Positions 17,024-27,200 of a stretch of DNA of 29,618 bases are shown piece after piece. The stretch is from CAZDCZ01 sp964504155 (GTDB taxonomy: Bacteria; Bacteroidota; Bacteroidia; Bacteroidales; UBA12077): NCBI GenBank assembly GCA_964504155.1, contig CAZDCZ010000039.1:1-29618 (forward strand), in the 5' to 3' direction. Made by a program: the position numbers and the translations under genes. Position 1 is the first letter of the stretch. The number at the start of each line of letters is the position of its first letter. A model generated the notes under the pieces. It did not search any database and was not told the DNA's origin. It worked only from the letters and a program-made list of their open reading frames with translations.

Positions 17024-17998
17024 TTATTTAACAATAAATTTGCCTGTATAAATTTTATTTTTCGAATTACTTATTTTATAAATATAAATGCCGTGGTTAA
17101 AATCGTTTCGATTTATTTCAATGTTGTTTTTTGTAATACAATTGAAAACTTCAACACCCTTTAAATTATATATTTGAATATAATAATCAGTATCATTTTC
17201 AGGTAACTCAAGTAGTGAAATACCTGTTACCGGATTGGGATAAATGAAAGTTCCTGATTTATTTTCTACATCGTTTATTCCTATAGTGCAATAATCTTCT
17301 ATTAAAAAATAAATGTTGTCAATCATCCAACCTGCTTTATTGTTATCAATACCATCACTTATGAAATTAAATCGAATTGTAATTGAATCTAAATTGGAAG
17401 CTTTATCATCATTCCAGTACCATTCAATACCACTATTGTTCCAATTATTTAAATATTCTCCACTAAAAGCAAATTCTCCATTATTTATGGTATCACCAAT
17501 TCCATAAAAATTTTGAAAAAATATATCATCAACATTATCATCATTTAATACATTTATCCAATTTTCTTCATTATCATAAGAAATATCAATAAAACCCCCA
17601 TCGTAAAGAGTATCTGTTTCATATTTGTGATTGAAGTATAGAAATAAAGTACTAATACACCTGTTTTTTGCCCATTCGGATTTTGTAATCAAAAATTGGA
17701 ATGAAGAATGGTTATTGGGCGGGTAAGAATTAATGGTGTCGGTTATTATGGAATTTGGAACAGTATAAGCTGTATCGAATGCTGTTTTGTACGGCTTTCC
17801 TATTTGCCAAATATTTTCAGGATTATCGTCATCAATTACCCAAGGATTTATACTATCAGTTAGCCATCCTCCCAATCCATGGTCAGGATAATTTGTTTCA
17901 AAATCCGTTAATAAAAATATTATAATCTTGTCAGGATGTTGGGCTTTTAAGTTTATGAATGTAAACAAAATGATTAATATAAGCAGATGTTTTTTCAT
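17024..17998 (-). CDS. Secreted protein with T9SS type A sorting domain
   Basis: This is the first gene of the three-gene T9SS cargo unit. I place the start at ATG 17998 because it gives a clean signal peptide (MKKHLLILIILFTFINLKAQ); the in-frame ATG at 18034 would add 12 residues ahead of it. The middle (about 40-240) has aromatic, Asp-rich beta-strand character (WKNDDNVD-like stretches, DGGFIDISYDNEENW, GWMIDNIYFLIED) resembling extracellular jelly-roll modules of the MAM/immune-inhibitor type, but the match is weak. The C terminus is a T9SS domain (FIYPNPVTGISLLELP ... GKFIVK). No catalytic motif was seen. Confidence 0.8.
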   Translation of the reverse strand: MKKHLLILIILFTFINLKAQHPDKIIIFLLTDFETNYPDHGLGGWLTDSINPWVIDDDNPENIWQIGKPYKTAFDTAYTVPNSIITDTINSYPPNNHSSFQFLITKSEWAKNRCISTLFLYFNHKYETDTLYDGGFIDISYDNEENWINVLNDDNVDDIFFQNFYGIGDTINNGEFAFSGEYLNNWNNSGIEWYWNDDKASNLDSITIRFNFISDGIDNNKAGWMIDNIYFLIEDYCTIGINDVENKSGTFIYPNPVTGISLLELPENDTDYYIQIYNLKGVEVFNCITKNNIEINRNDFNHGIYIYKISNSKNKIYTGKFIVK

Positions 17999-18082
17999 TA
18001 GTAGATTTTTTAAAATTAAAATAAATTTAAACATAATTTAAAAAAGGTCAAAGTCTTTATCTATTTATTCCAAAAAACAGGA

Positions 18083-18096
18083 AAAGGGTACCCTTT
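18083..18096. promoter_or_regulatory. Perfect 14-bp palindrome upstream of the T9SS cargo operon
   Basis: AAAGGGTACCCTTT is fully self-complementary and lies about 85 bases upstream of the chosen start at 17998. It is G+C-richer than its surroundings and could be a dimeric regulator site. No promoter of the TAnnTTTG type was recognised beside it, so the role is speculative. Confidence 0.3.
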
Positions 18097-18192
18097 AATT
18101 TGAATTTTTCCATAAACGTTTCTAATTCGCTGAAAATCAAGATAAAAAAACTTACAACTAAAGATGGTAAAATTTTAGGTTAACTAGGTTTT

Positions 18193-18451
18193 GCTAAAAA
18201 ACAAATAGTAAAATCGATAGTTATTCGATAATAACTCAAATATTTGCTACATATAATATAAACTCCGACAAGTCGAAAAAAGACCTTGTCGGGTTAAGAA
18301 AACATCCAAGCCATTAATAAAAAAACCGACCCGTCAGGGTCTGAAAGACCTGAGGGGTATTATAAGATAAAACAATTAACTCTTTCAGGGCTTGAAACTT
18401 CTTACACAAAACTAATTAATACAAATCGATACTAAAAATAGCTTCTATTTT
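18193..18451. repeat. 259-bp direct repeat, distal unit, with a copied gene tail
   Basis: This unit matches 18534-18792 over 259 bp at an offset of 341, with only two differences noticed (near 18217 and 18259). It includes double-hairpin copy B and, at 18416-18451, a detached copy of the last 11 codons and stop of the gene ending at 18757. An 82-base unrelated spacer (18452-18533) separates the two units. No open frame runs into the copied tail. It fills most of the 18035-18756 gap, in which I see no gene. Confidence 0.9.
18260..18381. repeat. Double-hairpin dispersed repeat, copy B
   Basis: This 122-bp copy has the same sequence and orientation as copy A, apart from one extra A in the first loop, and is nested inside the 259-bp direct repeat. 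Confidence 0.88.
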
Positions 18452-18533
18452 TTATACGTTCTTCTCGACAAAAAAACCATTGCACAAACGACACTACTTA
18501 TTGATTTAGTATTTATTATTTAGATACCAATAA

Positions 18534-18792
18534 GCTAAAAAACAAATAGTAAAATCGGTAGTTATTCGATAATAACTCAAATATTTGCTACATATAATAC
18601 AAACTCCGACAAGTCGAAAAAAGACCTTGTCGGGTTAAGAAAACATCCAAGCCATTAATAAAAAAACCGACCCGTCAGGGTCTGAAAGACCTGAGGGGTA
18701 TTATAAGATAAAACAATTAACTCTTTCAGGGCTTGAAACTTCTTACACAAAACTAATTAATACAAATCGATACTAAAAATAGCTTCTATTTT
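18534..18792. repeat. 259-bp direct repeat, proximal unit overlapping a gene end
   Basis: This is the partner of 18193-18451. Its right 36 bases (18757-18792) are the genuine 3' end of the gluzincin/beta-barrel gene, which shows that the duplicated segment included coding sequence. Confidence 0.9.
18601..18722. repeat. Double-hairpin dispersed repeat, copy C
   Basis: This 122-bp copy matches B and A. It begins 35 bases downstream of the stop of the minus-strand gene ending at 18757, so its hairpins would lie in that transcript's 3' end and might stop or stabilise it. Confidence 0.88.
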
Positions 18793-21657
18793 ATAATTAT
18801 TTGTCTCGGGTAAGAAAGAATATCGAATTCCCGACTCGAAAGGAAACTGAATTCTAAACAAATGATAATCGGCAGTTAATTCGCATCCTACAGAATAGAT
18901 ATTATCTTTCGCCCACAAAATATTTCCTGTATTATTATCGATATATCGAAACTGATTTAAACCATAATCGAAAAACAAATCGGCTTTTATTCGTTTTAAA
19001 TAAGCAAAGCTGCCAAGTGATAAATCGGGGTAAACAATCGGTAACACATAATCGATATTTGATAAAAATAATTTCTCGGTAAATTGTTTCTCCATGCCAC
19101 GAGGAAAATTCAATTGCGAATTAAAAAAATATTTTGTCGAGTTTTGTTCCTGATATTTTTCAGAGATTTTTATTCCATGATTCTTAAATAATCCCGGCAA
19201 AAAAACTATCCCTTCCGAGTAAAATATTGAACCGAATATCTCGTCTTCGAAAGGAGTATTTATAAGATTAATATTGGTAATAAAACCAAATTTTGGTTGT
19301 ATATCGCATTTTGCCAAATGCTTATAAGTGCCAAAATATAATCTATACTGCATTATTTGCATTCCTTTTATATAATTATTGTTTACATAATTATAGTAAT
19401 ACGAATTATTATAAGAATATTTTATCGAGGGACGAAAAAATGTTAGATTCGAACCCATAGAAAAATCAAAGGGCAATATTGTTTCTATTGATAAATCAGT
19501 TCCTGTATTTCCTATTTCCGGCATCCAATCGGCCGAACCGGAAACAATTCCAATCTGTTCTCCATATTCTGAACTTATTCTAATTTCAGGATACAATCCT
19601 TTATATATCAGCGATGAATAAAATTTATTGCTCCCATTTTTATATCCATATCCCAATATTGCAGTTGTTGTACTAAGTTTATCTTGTGAAATAAGCATTA
19701 ATCCGGGAGCTAAATCGTCGAGAATTTTGTTTGTATTAAATGATGAAAAATCGGTAGTGTAATCTTCATAATCGAAATAAAACGGAAGCCAACTATGAAA
19801 ATTAAATGCATTTTGCCATTTTCTAAATGGTTTTGCTGCAAACTCCTTATTATCTATACTATCGAAGTGAATATTTAAAGATTTTTCTTTGTTTATCAAT
19901 TGTTCGAATGCAAGATTACGAGTACTAACTTTACTTTTTTCTTCGAAAGAGTTTAAATTTAATGGAACAGAAACAATTTTTCCACCTTGCGAAGAGTATT
20001 CAGAAGCAATTAAAGCACTATTATTCTCATTTACATCAAAATCGGCCATGCCATACTGTGATGCCGTAATTTTAAAGCTTTCGGAAGTATTAAGATTATA
20101 TAGATAAATATTATCGATTCCCGAATAGCTTGAATGAAAATATAAATTATCGTCTACAAGCCTTATGTTTTGTATGTCTTCGTAATCGAATGCTAAAATA
20201 TTCTCCCAAACTTTATTATTAATATTATAACGCAATATTCCTTTTCCGTTTTTGCTTACTCCAATTACATATACAAATTTATTATCGTTAGACCATTTCG
20301 GATTTTGAAGAAATATCCCTTCTGGAGATTCAATCTTATTATAAACATCACCATTAAACGTGCTTAAGAAAACTAAATAGCACTGATTTTTTTCATTTAC
20401 TTCTATTGCAGCTATCTTATTTGCATTATTCGACAAGTCGGGTGCAAAATAGCGCGTTTTTAAAGAAATAGTTTTTGCTTTCTTATTTCGGATATCTAAT
20501 ATTTTTATTTCGGAATATTCCCTATTTTTCCATCGTACATCGTGCCTTCTCTCCGACCAAACAAGCTTATTATTTGCATACGCCAAATCTTCTGATGATA
20601 AAATTCCCGGTTTACATAATACTGTTTGTTTTAAACTATCGATTAGTACAATTTGCAAAATATGCGATAATCCACGTTTAAAGGCTACAATCTTATTATT
20701 ACCAACATATTGAGGATTAAAATAATTTTCATATCCTTCTTTATCAACATTAATTATCTTATTATAATCGACAAATTCTATATCTTCCGATTTCCAAAGG
20801 CTATCGAGATAAGAATATGTTTCGTTATAAAGTTGTTCTTGACTAATTCCTGCATATTTCTTAAGAGCAAAATATAAAGGAACTGTTGTTGGGAAAATTG
20901 TATATGGATGTTTGGCTACATAATTTTCGGTATTTACCCAAATACTATCTCCATATTTCATTCTTGCATACGAAGTTAAGTCGTACCCGTATTTATAGTG
21001 GTTCGGAACATAATTTTTATACGAGCCGAACAGTGTTTTATCAAATGAAAATAATTTCTCGTCGCTCAGCAAAATTGTTCTGAATTCTTTTTCGAAAACA
21101 GGCAACCTTCCTCTACCCGCTTTTGTAAGAACCGTTTCGGTATAAACAGCATCGCCCTCAAGATACCATAAAGGCAGCATTCCAACAACATCACCAATAG
21201 CCTGTTGTCCGAATAATAACGAAAGTATCTTTGTTATTCCTTGATTTAATTTATCGATCTGAACAACATGCCTAAACTCATGAACACACAATTGCTCGAG
21301 CCATGGTTGATAATACATCTTCTGCGAAGGAGTTGCATACATTTCGATTCTCTTTGGCGCCCACGAAACATAGCCATTAGAATTAACAGTGTTGTTATGA
21401 AGAATTATTGAAATCTTTTTCGGTTTATGATTTAGCGATTTCGATATATTATTGTACGAATAATCTAAGATATTTGCAAGCTTATTAGCTTGAGAATAAA
21501 AATCTTCTGCAAAGATAATCTGAAAATTTTTTGTGTTTATTTGTTCCCACTTGATTGATGTCGGTTCGCATCCTGTATCGTAAAACTGAGCATACGAAAA
21601 ATTATATACAACTAATAATGTGAATGTTATTACAATTTTAGTAAATATTTTTCTCAT
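18757..21657 (-). CDS. Gluzincin metallopeptidase-like, beta-propeller and outer-membrane barrel protein
   Basis: A 966-residue exported protein with signal peptide MRKIFTKIVITFTLLVVYNF, cleaved near Ala-Gln24. HEFRH (126-130) is an HExxH zinc site, and Glu167 in WYLEGDAVYTE is the likely third ligand, as in peptidase MA-like gluzincins. Residues about 290-590 contain repeated YVIGVSKNGKG- and FHSSYSGIDNIYLYN-like blades of a TolB/WD40-type propeller. From about 640 to 966, alternating aromatic strands (LSTTTAILGYGYKNGSNKFY, AIFSIDLY at the end) look like an outer-membrane beta-barrel of the BamA/surface-antigen type. No T9SS domain is present. The final 11 codons are duplicated downstream. 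Substrate and topology are inferred only. Confidence 0.75.
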   Translation of the reverse strand: MRKIFTKIVITFTLLVVYNFSYAQFYDTGCEPTSIKWEQINTKNFQIIFAEDFYSQANKLANILDYSYNNISKSLNHKPKKISIILHNNTVNSNGYVSWAPKRIEMYATPSQKMYYQPWLEQLCVHEFRHVVQIDKLNQGITKILSLLFGQQAIGDVVGMLPLWYLEGDAVYTETVLTKAGRGRLPVFEKEFRTILLSDEKLFSFDKTLFGSYKNYVPNHYKYGYDLTSYARMKYGDSIWVNTENYVAKHPYTIFPTTVPLYFALKKYAGISQEQLYNETYSYLDSLWKSEDIEFVDYNKIINVDKEGYENYFNPQYVGNNKIVAFKRGLSHILQIVLIDSLKQTVLCKPGILSSEDLAYANNKLVWSERRHDVRWKNREYSEIKILDIRNKKAKTISLKTRYFAPDLSNNANKIAAIEVNEKNQCYLVFLSTFNGDVYNKIESPEGIFLQNPKWSNDNKFVYVIGVSKNGKGILRYNINNKVWENILAFDYEDIQNIRLVDDNLYFHSSYSGIDNIYLYNLNTSESFKITASQYGMADFDVNENNSALIASEYSSQGGKIVSVPLNLNSFEEKSKVSTRNLAFEQLINKEKSLNIHFDSIDNKEFAAKPFRKWQNAFNFHSWLPFYFDYEDYTTDFSSFNTNKILDDLAPGLMLISQDKLSTTTAILGYGYKNGSNKFYSSLIYKGLYPEIRISSEYGEQIGIVSGSADWMPEIGNTGTDLSIETILPFDFSMGSNLTFFRPSIKYSYNNSYYYNYVNNNYIKGMQIMQYRLYFGTYKHLAKCDIQPKFGFITNINLINTPFEDEIFGSIFYSEGIVFLPGLFKNHGIKISEKYQEQNSTKYFFNSQLNFPRGMEKQFTEKLFLSNIDYVLPIVYPDLSLGSFAYLKRIKADLFFDYGLNQFRYIDNNTGNILWAKDNIYSVGCELTADYHLFRIQFPFESGIRYSFLPETNNYKIEAIFSIDLY

Positions 21658-21698
21658 TACTCTTTGTATTTAGATTAGTTTCTCATTTAATAAAATGT

Positions 21699-21732
21699 TA
21701 ATCCTAACAGCTTTTAAGAACTGTTAGGATTA
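21699..21732 (-). terminator. Perfect 12-bp hairpin after the secreted nuclease gene
   Basis: TAATCCTAACAG (21699-21710) and its exact reverse complement (21721-21732) enclose a 10-base loop, 24 bases past the stop at 21757. There is no long T-run after the stem on the minus strand, so it is either a modest terminator or an mRNA-end stabiliser. Confidence 0.6.
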
Positions 21733-21756
21733 GTAATCTATAACTTTTAATATTTT

Positions 21757-23664
21757 TTATTCTTTAATAAACTTTCGTGATAATTTAACATTCTGTTTCT
21801 TATAAATATTTAATAAAAAGAATCCTTTTTTCAGAAACGCTACATCAATATTTTTTCTATATTCTTTTGTGTTTATATAAATCTTTTCGGAATACTTTTT
21901 TTGTCCCGATAAGGAAACAATTTCTAAATTATATTCTCCTCTGTTGAACGATTTTAATGCTAAGACTAAAACATCATTTACCGGATTCGAAAATTTCATT
22001 TCTCCAATAGTGCGAAAAGTATTTATCCCTGTTTTTTCTCCAACAACATAATAAAACAAATCGGTTATTGCAATTGTATCAGATTTTATATCTTTTGCAA
22101 TAATGTTAAAATAAACTGTATCGGCAGTATTTTGCTCTCGTATTTCAGCTTCGTAAATATTGCCGTTCTTCGACATTAATTCGCCGGTATATAATTCGTC
22201 GGCATGATTTCCCCACATTACTTTTAGCGAATACATAAGTTCTTGCGGATCAGCAAATTCACAAGAAATTGTCACAGCATTACTTGAATCTGGAAATTCG
22301 GGATTATAACTAATATTTGAGAAACCAAAATCGGTAACAGAAAAGTTTTTTTCATCGCTACTATCTATTACATCGCCTTGAGCATTTAGAGCTTCAACTT
22401 TATAAAATATATTGGTTCCCGAAGATAAACCGGAGAAAACAGCAGTATATTTACTTCCTGTAGCTGTCATAACAATAGTATCGGTATAATTAGCTGTTGT
22501 ATTTCCCCACTTTAGAATTATCTCGTCAAAAACATTATTATTGTCAATTATTTCTGCAGTAACCGTAACATCTTGGTTTGAATAAGGGTTTTCCGGATTA
22601 TGATAAACATCTGTTATTTCGGCAATATCGCCTAAATCTTTATCAATTTTAATATCTAACAACACAGGTAAATGATCGGAATTATTATATAAAGCTTGTG
22701 CTACTGCAGTTGGGACACTACTATTAGATGTTGTATTTAAAGCAGTATTATACGAACTTCCATCCTGACCAAGTGTTGTATATGAATTACTGATATACTG
22801 CATTTTATCGACACCATTCATAACATTACCCGAAGCTAGAATAAAATCGAACCTGTCGTCCATTCCTCCTGTCGAAGCACAACCATTATAAGTTGAATGA
22901 GTAGATTGAGTATGATAATTTTTGTATGCAGAATTAACATGCCAATTGCCTATTTGATTTACAGGATCGTAAAATTTATATGTTGCATTCGTAGGATTTA
23001 TTAGTTTTTGAAAAGCATCTTCATCATCGTTATACAAATTAAAATCGCCCATAAAGAAATAATTTCCGGCTTCGCCCAAATTTTCCATATACTTCATAAA
23101 TTCAGCTACCTCATCGGCTCTTTCTTGTCGTTCTGCTGTTCCGTCTCCTGCTTTTAAATGAGCAACTATACAAGTAAAAAACACTGTATCGTTAGTCTCG
23201 GCTAAATCGGCCGAGTTGTGATAAAATTTATAAGCATTAAATATTTTAGTATATTCTCCAACATCCATACTAATTACATCGTGCTTTTTTAATGTTAGTT
23301 TATTGCTATTATAAAACAAAGTATTAGCTAAAAATATCTCGGGAAATTCGGTGCGTCTATAATAATTTATTCCGTTTACATTTAGTGCATTGTCTAATAA
23401 ATAACCTGCATCATCGACATTCGGGAAAACTCCCTCTCCATCTAATTCATTAACAGAGAAAATATCGGGTTTTGCATAATCTATAATTGTTTGTAAATAC
23501 CCATTCTTATCATCAACATTATTGTTATCCTGATCGCAGTCGAAAGCATCTTTTCCGTAATACAATAAATTATACTGCATTATTCTAATAGTATCCTGTG
23601 CTTTTACTATGTTCGTTACTAATAATACTAAAATAACTAAAATCCAACTTGCTTTAATTTTCAT
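21757..23664 (-). CDS. Secreted endonuclease/exonuclease/phosphatase-family protein with T9SS-like tail
   Basis: The EEP (DNase I-like) fold is clear. After the signal peptide MKIKASWILVILVLLVTNIV the key residues are Asn32 (MQYNLL), Glu73 (VNELDGE), His169 (VAHLKAGDG), Asp207/Asn209 (MGDFNLYND), Asp273 (RFDFIL) and Asp330/His331 (NSDHLPVLLDI). Residues about 345-550 are two Ig/fibronectin-like beta modules. The last ~85 residues (FSNPVNDVLVLAL ... FLKKGFFLLNIYK) resemble a divergent T9SS type A domain. It is probably a surface or secreted nuclease able to degrade extracellular DNA or RNA, although phosphodiesters of other kinds are possible. It follows the SUI1-like gene on the same strand. 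Confidence 0.85.
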   Translation of the reverse strand: MKIKASWILVILVLLVTNIVKAQDTIRIMQYNLLYYGKDAFDCDQDNNNVDDKNGYLQTIIDYAKPDIFSVNELDGEGVFPNVDDAGYLLDNALNVNGINYYRRTEFPEIFLANTLFYNSNKLTLKKHDVISMDVGEYTKIFNAYKFYHNSADLAETNDTVFFTCIVAHLKAGDGTAERQERADEVAEFMKYMENLGEAGNYFFMGDFNLYNDDEDAFQKLINPTNATYKFYDPVNQIGNWHVNSAYKNYHTQSTHSTYNGCASTGGMDDRFDFILASGNVMNGVDKMQYISNSYTTLGQDGSSYNTALNTTSNSSVPTAVAQALYNNSDHLPVLLDIKIDKDLGDIAEITDVYHNPENPYSNQDVTVTAEIIDNNNVFDEIILKWGNTTANYTDTIVMTATGSKYTAVFSGLSSGTNIFYKVEALNAQGDVIDSSDEKNFSVTDFGFSNISYNPEFPDSSNAVTISCEFADPQELMYSLKVMWGNHADELYTGELMSKNGNIYEAEIREQNTADTVYFNIIAKDIKSDTIAITDLFYYVVGEKTGINTFRTIGEMKFSNPVNDVLVLALKSFNRGEYNLEIVSLSGQKKYSEKIYINTKEYRKNIDVAFLKKGFFLLNIYKKQNVKLSRKFIKE

Positions 23665-23720
23665 ATTTTTATGTTTATTTATTTCTATCTTATATTCTTG
23701 TAAAAATCATTTTTTATGAT

Positions 23721-24068
23721 TTATATTTTTCTTGCTTTATATCCCATCTGCTTAAGTATTTCAACAACTTTTTCTCTAAAATCGCCTTGAATAATTATTT
23801 CTCCATCTTTGGCAGCTCCACCAACAGCACATTTTGTTTTTAAAATTTTTGCCAGATCTTTTAAATTATCTTCAGCACCAATAAATCCTGTTATTAAAGT
23901 AGCTTTTTTCCCTTTTTTCTTTGCTTTATTATCGAGTAAAACTTTTAAATTTTGTTTCTGCGGGGCTTTAGTTTCAATTTCTTCATTTTCGTTATCGTAT
24001 TCGTATTCGAAATTGTTACTGGTAGAATATACCACACCATCGCGATGCTTTTTGCTTTTATTTGCCAT
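23721..24068 (-). CDS. SUI1/YciH-family translation initiation factor-like protein
   Basis: A 115-residue protein whose second half (about 42-115) is an eIF1/SUI1 fold, shown by ATLITGFIGAEDNLKDLAK, LKTKCAVGGAAKDGEIIIQG and the terminal VVEILKQMGYKARKI. The N-terminal ~40 residues are charged and likely disordered. Bacterial homologues bind the small ribosomal subunit and may check start-site choice, but their role in Bacteroidota is not settled. It has a well-formed promoter at 24083-24113 and precedes the secreted nuclease gene by 56 bases, so the two may share a transcript. Confidence 0.9.
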   Translation of the reverse strand: MANKSKKHRDGVVYSTSNNFEYEYDNENEEIETKAPQKQNLKVLLDNKAKKKGKKATLITGFIGAEDNLKDLAKILKTKCAVGGAAKDGEIIIQGDFREKVVEILKQMGYKARKI

Positions 24069-24082
24069 AATAATATTTTTGT

Positions 24083-24113
24083 CAAAAATACATTTATAAT
24101 ATTTTCTTACAAA
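24083..24113 (-). promoter_or_regulatory. Canonical Bacteroidota promoter of the SUI1-like gene
   Basis: On the minus strand TTTG (plus 24110-24113), 19 bases and TATTTTTG (plus 24083-24090) fit the -33/-7 consensus exactly. The -7 box lies 14 bases before the ATG at 24068. This is the best promoter in the window. Confidence 0.72.
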
Positions 24114-24200
24114 AGTAATTGACTAATAATTTTTTGTGGTCTGGTTTCGATATACTCAACTACCGAAATTTCTACAAGCTCAATTACCAACTAAATACAA

Positions 24201-24231
24201 AAAACCCGACTACAATAAGCAGTCGGGTTTT
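24201..24231. terminator. Bidirectional-type intrinsic terminator
   Basis: AAAACCCGACT (24201-24211) and AGTCGGGTTTT (24221-24231) pair perfectly around a 9-base loop, with A and T tracts on both sides. It stands 32 bases after the stop of the DUF2723 gene and ends that transcript before the SUI1-like gene. Confidence 0.92.
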
Positions 24232-24263
24232 AAATAATAAGATAGCAATATTACATAATCGCT

Positions 24264-27200
24264 TTATAAAAAGCGTAATGCGTTATTAAACGATTGTTCA
24301 ATTTCTTTACTAAGTTCTATTTGCTTGTAACGTCGAGAAATCTCTATTAATTTTTGCATAATATGAGCAGATACGCGTTTATCGTAATCAACGGAACTAG
24401 CAAAAGGTTCTTTTAAAGCAAAATAATAATTCATGTCGTGTTCACAAATACCTGCAAATTTCTTTGCAATTTCATTTGCTTTTTCAATTTCTCCGACTTT
24501 ATAATAGTTCTCAATAATATCTAAAGTAAATAAATCGTAAGGAAAATTCTTATTTGGCATCAATTCAACACACTTATCAAGTGCAGCAACTGCCTTTTCT
24601 TTTTTCCCTTCTTCAATTAATTTACCTGCTAAACGCGAGAATTTATTTCTAATACGAATAACAGATGTTGTTCTATTTATAGTATGATCGATCCATATAT
24701 TTGTATCATTCATATTTCCCCAGTGAAATTTATTCATTAAATTATCGTAGAGAATATCTGTGTCGATACGACCAATGCTTAAAAAATCTTGTGGTTCGGT
24801 TTTTATTGGCACTAATCTATAAGCAAATCCTTCGAGTTGAAGATATTTATCGAGACCAATATTGCTATCACCTCCTGCTGAAACAAAATAAACCGGACGC
24901 TCCCATTTATTTGTTGCAAGTAAATCGAGCATCATTAACTCGCTTTTAAGAACTCTTCTTTTATTTATCTCCCATCGTATTTCGGGAAGAATCATATCTG
25001 CATTTTCAAGTTTTACAGTGCCATTACTAACAACTTTAGCAGAATCAACAGGAAGAATAAATTTCTTTGTCGGGATATAATTAATCATATCTGTTGCAGA
25101 GATTTTTAATTTTGTTCTATCATCATCATCGGCAACAAAATCGACAATTTTTCTTAAATCGACATAATCGTCAATTCTTTCGAAAATATATACTTGGTCG
25201 CGCTTACCCTGAAGATACTGCTCGTGATTCATACTAAAAGGAACCGGCTCAGACTCGTATGCTTTTCGTTTCATCTGATCGATATACCATCCTGTATTTA
25301 AAAGACTAAGATTAACAACTCTCACATCGGTTCTAATCCCCTCAACTTCTTGAGCATACCATAATGGGAAAGTATCGTTATCGCCATTAGTAAACAAAAT
25401 AGCATTCGGAGCACAGGAATTTAGATAATTATATGCATAATCGCGTGCAATATATCTATCCGATCTATCGTGATCGTCCCAATTCTCAGAAGCCATAATT
25501 CCGGGAACCAATGCCAGGCAAATTACTGTTGCTAATGATGCTCCCACAACTTTTGGCAACTTCTTACTCAATAAATTTGATATTCCCATAACACCAAGGC
25601 CAATCCATATTGCAAAGGCATAAAACGAACCTGCATAAGCATAATCACGCTCGCGTGGTTGTAATGGTGTTTGATTTAGGTAAACAACAATAGCCAATCC
25701 GGTTAAAACAAATAACATTGTAACAACCCAAAAATCTTTTTTGTTCTTCTTATATTGATAGAGAAATCCTATTAATCCGAGCAAAAACGGTAACATATAA
25801 TATTTATTACGAGATTTATTGTTTTTGTATTTTACAGGCAAATTCTCTTGAGGTCCGAGACGCATATCATCGTAGAATTTTATTCCACTTAACCAGTTAC
25901 CATGCAAGGATCCGCCTTGTCCTTGAATATCGTTTTGCTTACCTGCAAAATTCCACCAAAAATATCGTAAATACATATGATTTATCTGATATCGGAAAAA
26001 GAACTTTATGTTCTCTCCAAAAGTAGGAATATATTCAATTTTTGATTCTCCATCCTGCCCCGTTATTGTAATCTTACGTCCTTTAATATTTGCCCATTTT
26101 TTATATTCTTTAATGTGTTCGGGATTCGGACTATACATTCTGGGAAATACAGTTGTAAAACGTTTGTCGTATTTGTATATCGAGTTTAAAGAAAATTGTT
26201 TAATATATTTTCCGTTTTTTTGTCGATAAGTATATGGCTCTTTACTATCGACTACCGGAGCATTATAATATTGTCCTTTAACAAGAGGACGCGAACCATA
26301 CTGCTCTCTGTTTAAGTAATTTACTAAAGAAAACACTGTTTCGGGATTATTTTCATCCATAGGAGGATTTGCTAACGACCGAATAACAATCATTGTAAAC
26401 GAAGAATAGCCAATAACAATAACTGTAAAAGCGAGAAGTATTGTATTTAAAATTACTTTCTTCTTTTTATGAGTATAATATATTCCGAAAATAATAATTG
26501 AAATAAGCAATACAGAATAAAATAAATTTCCTGTATTAAAAGGCATTCCAACTCCATTAACAAATAACAATTCGAATTTAGAAGCTAATTTTACTATTCC
26601 CGGAATTATTCCATACATAATAACGGCAATAAGAATAACAGATATTACTAAAGCATAAAAAATTCCTTTTTTATCTGTTTCATATTTTTTAAAATAATAT
26701 ACAAATACTATAGCCGGAATTGCCAATAAATTAAGCAAGTGAACTCCTATTGACAAGCCCATTAGATAAGCAATAAGAATAAGCCAGCGATTAGCATATT
26801 TTTCGTTAGCTACATTCTCCCATTTTAGTATAGCCCAGAATACCATTGCTGTAAACAGCGATGAAAGAGCATACACTTCGCCTTCGACAGCAGAAAACCA
26901 AAATGTATCGGAAAAAGTATAAGCCAAAGCACCAACAACGCCACTACCTATAACAGCAATCATATTTCCTTTTGATAATTCTTCGCTATTTGAATACAAT
27001 TTTTTTGCAAGATGAGTAATCGACCAAAATAAAAACAGAATAGTAAACGAACTAGCTAAAGCCGACATACTATTAACCATTTTTGCAACATTTACATTGT
27101 CGGAAGCAAAAAGAGAGAAAAATCGAGCCAATATCATAAATAATGGTGCTCCGGGAGGATGCCCCACTTCTAATTTGAATGCTGTTGCAATAAATTCTCC

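Noticed and set aside
18193..18792. CRISPR array
   Set aside because: There are only two long units with one spacer, no short regular repeats and no cas genes. It is a direct duplication.
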